Shown: positions 7,612 to 10,908 of the stretch, one piece after another
How positions within the stretch are numbered: position 1 is the first letter of the stretch
How the letters are laid out: each line of letters begins with the position of its first letter
Assembly (NCBI GenBank): GCA_023458835.1
Contig: JAEWWY010000197.1
Coordinates: 1 to 10,908, forward strand
DNA length: 10,908 bases
Source: Bacillota bacterium
GTDB lineage: Bacteria; Bacillota; Clostridia; Christensenellales; Aristaeellaceae
Direction of reading: 5' to 3'
Program-made: the position numbers and the translations under genes
Notes under the pieces: generated by a model
Databases searched by the model: none
What the model was told of the DNA's origin: nothing
What the model saw: only the letters and a program-made list of their open reading frames with translations

Positions 7612-7640
7612 GGTGTTACCTCCTATTGTTTTGTTATGAC

Positions 7641-8678
7641 TCATCGGCCAATGGCTGCGGCCGAGAAATCCAGGGTGCTGCGGCGGGGAGATGAGGACTC
7701 CCGCACTATGAGCTTATGGGGAAGGATCACTTCCCGGGGGGATGGCGTTCGGGCAAGCTGATTTTTGAGCATCTCCGCGGCCTTTTCCCCAAGGGCGAAG
7801 CAGGGCTGGGCCACGGTGGTGATATGGGGGTGGAACATGGTGGTCTGCTCCACGTCGTCAAAGCCGATCACGGTCACATCTTCCGGTACCCGAAACCCCA
7901 TTTCACGGGCGCTGGCGATGGCGCCCAAAGCCAGCATGTCGGAGATGCAAAACAGCGCGGTGGGGCGCCTTTCCTGGGAGAGGAGGTTCCTGGCGGCGTC
8001 AAAGCCGCTTTTGAAGCTGTAGTCGGCTGTGGCGCGGCGGATGTATTCCTCTTTGGGCACGATGCCCGCTTTTTGAAGGCTGTCCAGGTATCCCTTCATG
8101 CGCAGGGCTGTAGACGCATATTTGTTCACGCTGCTGATGATGCCGATGCGTGTATGGTTCAATGCCAGCAGGTAATGCATGGCCTCCGAGGCAGCCTCAT
8201 AATTATCGATGGAGACGCGGGCAATATCCAAATCCGGATCATATTCCGAGCACTGCACCAGGGCGAACCGCTCGGCGTAGGGCGCAAGCCACCCGGAATG
8301 CTGCTCCGTAGCCAACAGGATGGCACCGTCGGCCTGGTGCCTTGTCAGCATGTTCAGCACCTGCTCCTCCTGCTTGGGATCGCCTTCTGTGTTGCAAAGG
8401 AAAGAGCTGTAGCCGTTTTGATGGGCGTATTTGCCGATGCCCGCGATGATGTGGGTATAGTAGGGGTTGGTGACGTTGGGCGCAAGGATGAGTATGATCC
8501 GGCTTTCATTGCGCCGCAAATTCCTGGCCGATACATTGGGCGCGTATTGCAATTTCTCCACCGCGTCAAGGACGCGCCTGGCCGCCGCGCGGCTCACCTG
8601 CCCCTTGCCGTTTAAGCCCCTGGACACCGTTGCCGCAGATACCCCAGCCTCCCTGGAAACATCCAGGATCGTAGCCAT
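7641..8678 (-). CDS. LacI-family transcriptional regulator (operon-specific)
   Basis: This 345-residue protein has a typical LacI helix-turn-helix at the N-terminus (TILDVSREAGVSAATVSRGL) and a hinge segment (YAPNVSARNLRR, residues 45-56). A periplasmic-binding-like sensor domain follows (IILILAPNVTNPYYTHII; RVSIDNYEAA; IGFDDVEQTT near the end). It would bind a sugar or derivative in the cytoplasm and release its operator. It is the first gene of the six-gene operon, and the downstream binding-protein gene starts 29 nt after its stop with no terminator between. The palindrome at 8748-8761, which lies on the predicted operon start site and has the central CG expected for this hinge type, is the natural operator, so autoregulation is likely. 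The ATG at 8678 is preceded by a G-rich site (GGGGGAT). The effector is not evident. Confidence 0.93.
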   Translation of the reverse strand: MATILDVSREAGVSAATVSRGLNGKGQVSRAAARRVLDAVEKLQYAPNVSARNLRRNESRIILILAPNVTNPYYTHIIAGIGKYAHQNGYSSFLCNTEGDPKQEEQVLNMLTRHQADGAILLATEQHSGWLAPYAERFALVQCSEYDPDLDIARVSIDNYEAASEAMHYLLALNHTRIGIISSVNKYASTALRMKGYLDSLQKAGIVPKEEYIRRATADYSFKSGFDAARNLLSQERRPTALFCISDMLALGAIASAREMGFRVPEDVTVIGFDDVEQTTMFHPHITTVAQPCFALGEKAAEMLKNQLARTPSPREVILPHKLIVRESSSPRRSTLDFSAAAIGR

Positions 8679-8705
8679 ATTGCCATCCCCCGCTCTTTGG
8701 GCGGA

Positions 8706-8719
8706 GGCGAAACGTCGCC
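8706..8719 (-). other. Small hairpin in the 5' leader of the LacI operon
   Basis: The transcript reads GGCGA-CGTT-UCGCC, a perfect 5-bp stem with a 4-nt loop, within the roughly 79-nt leader and about 15 nt before the ribosome-binding site. It may modestly affect translation or RNA stability. No riboswitch architecture was recognised in the leader. Confidence 0.3.
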
Positions 8720-8747
8720 TGCCTGCCTGGTGGTTTATCCTATAAAG

Positions 8748-8761
8748 AGTAATCGTTTACA
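8748..8761 (-). promoter_or_regulatory. LacI-family operator (also matches the cre consensus)
   Basis: The minus strand reads TGTAAACGATTACT. The core GTAA-A-CG-A-TTAC (8749-8760) is symmetric except for one position pair and has the central CG typical of LacI-family sites. It fits the CcpA consensus TGWAANCGNTNWCA at 13 of 14 positions. It starts just after the -10 box and covers the predicted transcription start (about 8757), a classical place for repression. It could serve the LacI protein of this operon, a CcpA-type global regulator, or both. Confidence 0.7.
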
Positions 8762-8763
8762 CA

Positions 8764-8792
8764 AATATATCATCACCGGTACAAAACGTCAA
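8764..8792 (-). promoter_or_regulatory. Sigma-A promoter of the LacI-transporter operon
   Basis: On the minus strand, TTGACG (8792-8787) is followed after 17 nt by TATATT (8769-8764). Transcription would begin near 8757, giving a leader of about 79 nt. The spacer holds a small palindrome ACCGGT (8775-8780). The LacI/cre-type operator lies immediately downstream. It is the only strong promoter noticed for the six genes down to 1894. Confidence 0.72.
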
Positions 8793-8801
8793 GGGCCATT
8801 T

Positions 8802-8830
8802 CCCACAATCTACAGAAGATATGGGTTTTT
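8802..8830 (+). terminator. Terminator-like inverted repeat with T5 tail (+ strand), possibly an operator
   Basis: CCCA-CA-ATCT (8802-8811) and AGAT-A-TGGG (8817-8825) pair with a small bulge around a 5-nt loop and are followed by TTTTT (8826-8830). It looks like a weak intrinsic terminator on the + strand, but no + strand gene lies upstream. It could stop stray transcription heading into iclR, or be a protein-binding palindrome (ATCT-N5-AGAT) upstream of the LacI operon promoter. Confidence 0.35.
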
Positions 8831-8856
8831 CTTATTGTATATGTGCAGGCGCCTTT

Positions 8857-8877
8857 TGTGACGCAGGTCACTTTTTT
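8857..8877. promoter_or_regulatory. CRP/FNR-like palindrome TGTGA-N6-TCAC followed by T6
   Basis: TGTGA (8857-8861) and TCACT (8868-8872) are separated by six bases and match the TGTGA-N6-TCACA consensus of CRP at nine of ten arm positions. Read as RNA on the + strand, the same bases form GTGAC-GCAG-GTCAC followed by six T, a short terminator-like hairpin. It is centred about 102 nt upstream of the predicted iclR start and 108 nt upstream of the LacI operon start, so it could be a shared upstream site. The binding protein is unknown; it may be IclR itself or a CRP/FNR relative. Confidence 0.45.
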
Positions 8878-8902
8878 ATCTTTATTAATAATAGTAAAAA
8901 AG
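8871..8902. repeat. AT-rich 32-nt interrupted palindrome between the divergent promoters
   Basis: CTTTTTTA (8871-8878) is exactly repeated in inverse as TAAAAAAG (8895-8902). The perfect 10-nt palindrome TTATTAATAA (8882-8891) has the same centre, at 8886.5. Only three position pairs between arm and core are unpaired. The element sits in the most AT-rich part of the window, directly next to the CRP-like site. It may be an operator, a bent or easily melted region, or an UP-type element for iclR about 30 nt downstream. Confidence 0.5.
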
Positions 8903-8921
8903 ATTTAAATAAAGTATGCGT

Positions 8922-8959
8922 AAAATGCACTTGCGTTTTTTGGGGCATCATGCTACTAT
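8922..8959 (+). promoter_or_regulatory. iclR promoter with overlapping palindrome
   Basis: TTGCGT (8931-8936) and TACTAT (8954-8959) are 17 nt apart, with TG at 8951-8952 forming an extended -10 identical over ten bases to that of the ROK gene. The start would be near 8966. AAAATGCACTTGCGTTTT (8922-8939) pairs at seven of nine positions and covers the -35 box, and GCAT-C-ATGC (8945-8953) fills the spacer end. Either palindrome is a good candidate for IclR autoregulation. Confidence 0.62.
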
Positions 8960-8992
8960 GTGAAATACATGAAGAGAATAGGGGATATTGCT

Positions 8993-9775
8993 GTGGCCCA
9001 GAAGCTTTCAAAAGCCAACCAATCTGTGGAAAAAACGCTCCAAATCATAGAAGTCCTGGCAAACGACCGGGAGCCCCTGCGCCTGGCCGAAATCTCCAAG
9101 CGGGTGGAGATGCCGGCCAGCACGGTGCTGCGCATGGTCAATACGCTTGTGGAGCACGGGTATGCCTATCAGGACGCCCAGTCGCTGCGCTATGGCCTGA
9201 CGCTGCGCTTTGCTCAAATCGGCCATATGATCAGCTCGCAGCTCAGAATCCGCGATGTGGTCCATCCCTATTTAACGGAATTGAGCCGGGTTACCGGCGA
9301 ATCCACCTGCCTTGCCATTGAGGAAGACATGGAGGTCATCTATATAGACGTGGTGGACGGCGCGGACGGCATGCTCAAAATCATGCAGCGCATCGGCAAG
9401 CGCGCCCCGCTGCATTCCACCGGCGTCGGCAAGCTGATGCTGATCAACTACCCGCCGGAAAGGCTGGATCTTTTGGCGCAGGAAAAGGGGCTTTCGCCCC
9501 TGACATCCCATACATTGACCACAATCCAGGAGCTTGAGCGTGAGCTTGACATGATCCAAAAGCAGGGCTATGCCGTGGATGATGAGGAATGCGAGCTGGG
9601 AGCGCGCTGTGTGGCCGCGCCGATTTACGATTATGAAAACCACATTGTGGCCGCCATCAGCGTATCGGGCCCCATTTCCCGCATCACCAGAAAGCGCGTA
9701 TTGGAGCTGGCGCCCATGGTGGTGGGTGCCGCCGACAAGATCAGCGAGCTGATGGCTTACAGGAAGAACGCCTGA
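8993..9775 (+). CDS. IclR-family transcriptional regulator
   Basis: This 260-residue protein has the standard IclR length. An N-terminal winged helix-turn-helix (about residues 10-60; LRLAEISKRVEMPASTVLRMV) leads into the IclR effector domain, with RAPLHSTGVGKLMLI, YAVDDEECELGARCVAAPI and AAISVSGPISRIT, all family hallmarks. IclR proteins bind small carboxylic or sugar-derived metabolites and act as repressors or activators, often on a divergent operon. I chose the GTG at 8993 because AGGGGA (8980-8985) lies 7 nt upstream and the predicted transcript begins near 8966. An in-frame GTG at 8960 lies in or before the predicted start site, and an ATG at 8969 has no SD and would leave almost no leader. 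The gene shares a 314-nt intergenic region with the LacI operon, so control of that operon is plausible but unproven. Confidence 0.93.
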   Translation: MAQKLSKANQSVEKTLQIIEVLANDREPLRLAEISKRVEMPASTVLRMVNTLVEHGYAYQDAQSLRYGLTLRFAQIGHMISSQLRIRDVVHPYLTELSRVTGESTCLAIEEDMEVIYIDVVDGADGMLKIMQRIGKRAPLHSTGVGKLMLINYPPERLDLLAQEKGLSPLTSHTLTTIQELERELDMIQKQGYAVDDEECELGARCVAAPIYDYENHIVAAISVSGPISRITRKRVLELAPMVVGAADKISELMAYRKNA

Positions 9776-9792
9776 AAGGCTTTTTGTGCCTT
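9776..9792. terminator. Short hairpin at the iclR/RNase R convergent junction
   Basis: AAGGC (9776-9780) and GCCTT (9788-9792) pair around a 7-nt T-rich loop. The repeat begins right after the iclR stop and runs into the RNase R stop codon (9791-9793). The stem is short and has no T-run after it on either strand, so terminator activity is uncertain. It is the only structure in the 15-nt gap between the two genes. Confidence 0.3.
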
Positions 9793-10908
9793 ACCGGGCT
9801 GAAATCATTTCAAAATCCACTTCCCGGCGCAGCTTGTCCGCACGGACCGCTTTGACGCGCACGCTGTCCCCCAGCCTGATGGCATGGTTGGTACGCGAGC
9901 CCAGCAGCATGATCCGCTTTTCATCATATTGATAATAATCGTTCAGCGATGCGATATGGACAAGCCCTTCCACCGTATTGGGAAGGGTTACGTAAAAGCC
10001 CCAGCTTGTTACGCCGGATACGATCCCCTCAAATTCCTCACCGATATGGTGCGATATATAGAAGGCCTTCAATAAATCGTCCGCCTCGCGCTCCGCGTGG
10101 GTGGCCGCAAATTCCCGCTGGGAACAATGCTCCGCCAGCTCGGCCATGCGCCCGGTATGGGGATGGTTTGCGCTTTCCGCCCCCGCGATCAGAAGCTTGA
10201 GCATGCGGTGCACCACAAGATCGGGGTAGCGCCGGATGGGAGAGGTAAAGTGGCAGTAATCCCGGGCGGCCAGGGCATAGTGCCCCTCCGGCCTGTCGTC
10301 ATAGCAGGCGCGCTTTAATGAGCGTATCATCACGTTGCGGATGATGCCGGCATGCTTGGTATCGGCTGTGCGCGCAAGCAGGTCCTGCAGTATGCCGGGA
10401 TGGGGGTCGGGCCCCAGGTGCACGTTCACATTCAGGCTGCTTAGAAAAATCTCCAGCGCGTGCAGCTTCAGGGGATCGGGCTTGTCGTGCACGCGGTAGA
10501 TCAGGGGCCAGTCGGCATGCCGGGCCAGCTCGGCTACGGTTTCGTTGGCGGCAAGCATGAAATCCTCAATGATCCGCTCCGCCTCGCCCCGCTCCCGGGG
10601 GTGGACATCCAAAGGTTCGTTGCCGGGGCCCAGGGTGAAGGCCGTTTCCGACAGGTCAAAATCGATGCCCCCACGCCTGTACCGGCTCTGCCGCAGCGCA
10701 TGGGACAGTTCGAGCATATTCAGAAGCGCCATACGGGTTTCTTCGGGAACGGCGCCTTCTTCCCCCGCAAGCATGCGGTTTACCGCTGTGTACGTAAGCC
10801 GCGCCTGGGAATGGATAACGGAAGGGAAAAGCTCATGATCGGTGATTTTCCCATTGCGTACTTTCATGAGCAGGCGCATGGCCAGCCTGTCAGCCTGGGG
10901 CATCAGGG
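9791..10908 (-). CDS. rnr: Ribonuclease R (VacB/RNase II family), C-terminal part; 5' end outside window
   Basis: The minus-strand frame is open from the right edge to TAA at 9791-9793 and encodes about 371 residues of an enzyme normally around 700 long. Visible are the second half of the RNB catalytic domain, with GIDFDLSE and the RNB signature YCHFTSPIRRYPDL, and then an S1 RNA-binding domain (EGIVSGVTSWGFYVTLPNTV through ADKLRREVDFEMI). The catalytic aspartates and the cold-shock domains lie outside. RNase R degrades structured RNA 3' to 5' in the cytoplasm and takes part in RNA quality control. The protein ends right after the S1 domain, without the long lysine-rich tail of the E. coli enzyme. 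No smpB or tmRNA lies immediately downstream on this side, although rnr and smpB are neighbours in many Firmicutes. It is a housekeeping gene unrelated to the sugar operon and marks its boundary. An in-frame ATG at 10903 is internal. Confidence 0.93.
   Translation of the reverse strand, partial: LMPQADRLAMRLLMKVRNGKITDHELFPSVIHSQARLTYTAVNRMLAGEEGAVPEETRMALLNMLELSHALRQSRYRRGGIDFDLSETAFTLGPGNEPLDVHPRERGEAERIIEDFMLAANETVAELARHADWPLIYRVHDKPDPLKLHALEIFLSSLNVNVHLGPDPHPGILQDLLARTADTKHAGIIRNVMIRSLKRACYDDRPEGHYALAARDYCHFTSPIRRYPDLVVHRMLKLLIAGAESANHPHTGRMAELAEHCSQREFAATHAEREADDLLKAFYISHHIGEEFEGIVSGVTSWGFYVTLPNTVEGLVHIASLNDYYQYDEKRIMLLGSRTNHAIRLGDSVRVKAVRADKLRREVDFEMISAR

Noticed and set aside
6910..7761. 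283-codon + strand frame opposite the binding-protein gene
   Set aside because: It is antisense shadow coding with no recognisable protein features; the minus-strand gene has a signal peptide and SD.
7716..8615. 299-codon + strand frame opposite lacI
   Set aside because: It is the mirror of a well-supported LacI gene, with no family motifs or start signals.
8679..8757. Riboswitch or T-box in the leader of the LacI operon
   Set aside because: Only about 79 nt long with one 5-bp hairpin; no conserved aptamer core, T-box sequence or terminator/antiterminator pair was recognised.
8960..8992. GTG at 8960 or ATG at 8969 as iclR start
   Set aside because: The first lies at the edge of the -10 box and the second at the predicted transcription start; GTG 8993 has AGGGGA at proper spacing and gives the family's normal length.
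1..10908. Mobile elements, CRISPR arrays, tRNA or rRNA genes
   Set aside because: No transposase or integrase motifs, no regularly spaced repeats, and no tRNA cloverleaf or rRNA sequence were seen by reading both strands.

Overview
The window is GC-rich bacterial DNA. It carries strong Shine-Dalgarno sites of the AGGAGG type, a two-NBD sugar ABC importer, and regulators of the LacI, ROK and IclR families. The gene set and ribosome-binding sites fit a high-GC Firmicute (Clostridia-like, possibly a Christensenellales or Oscillospirales relative). That assignment is inference; no rRNA or other marker is present.

Layout, left to right. (1) At the left edge, on the minus strand, is the N-terminal 199 codons of a HAD-superfamily phosphatase. 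(2) Divergent from it is a ROK-family repressor (699-1889, +) with a clear sigma-A promoter. (3) Converging on the ROK gene is a six-gene minus-strand operon, transcribed from about 8757 down to 1894: LacI regulator, ribose/xylose-type sugar-binding protein, two-domain ABC ATPase, ABC permease, Gfo/Idh/MocA NAD(P)-dependent oxidoreductase, and xylose-isomerase-like TIM-barrel protein. The last four genes are tightly packed, with an 8-nt overlap and gaps of 4 and 17 nt. The binding-protein and ATPase genes are separated by a GC-rich hairpin. (4) An intergenic region (8679-8992) is packed with symmetric elements and carries divergent promoters for the LacI operon and an IclR regulator (8993-9775, +). 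(5) Converging on iclR is the 3' part of an RNase R gene that runs off the right edge.

How the genes work together (inference): the SBP, ATPase and permease import a monosaccharide or monosaccharide-like compound. The Gfo/Idh oxidoreductase would oxidise an alcohol to a ketone and the TIM-barrel enzyme would isomerise, epimerise or eliminate the product. No sugar kinase, aldolase or glycosidase is in the operon, so the route looks oxidative rather than phosphorylation-first, and the substrate cannot be named from sequence alone. LacI probably autoregulates the operon through a palindrome lying on the predicted transcription start, which also fits the catabolite (cre) consensus at 13 of 14 positions. 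The IclR and ROK genes at either end could add two more layers of metabolite sensing.

No rRNA, tRNA, CRISPR array, insertion sequence or riboswitch was recognised. The least explained parts are the palindrome-rich 8679-8992 interval, the binding protein without a lipobox cysteine, and the exact substrate of the operon.
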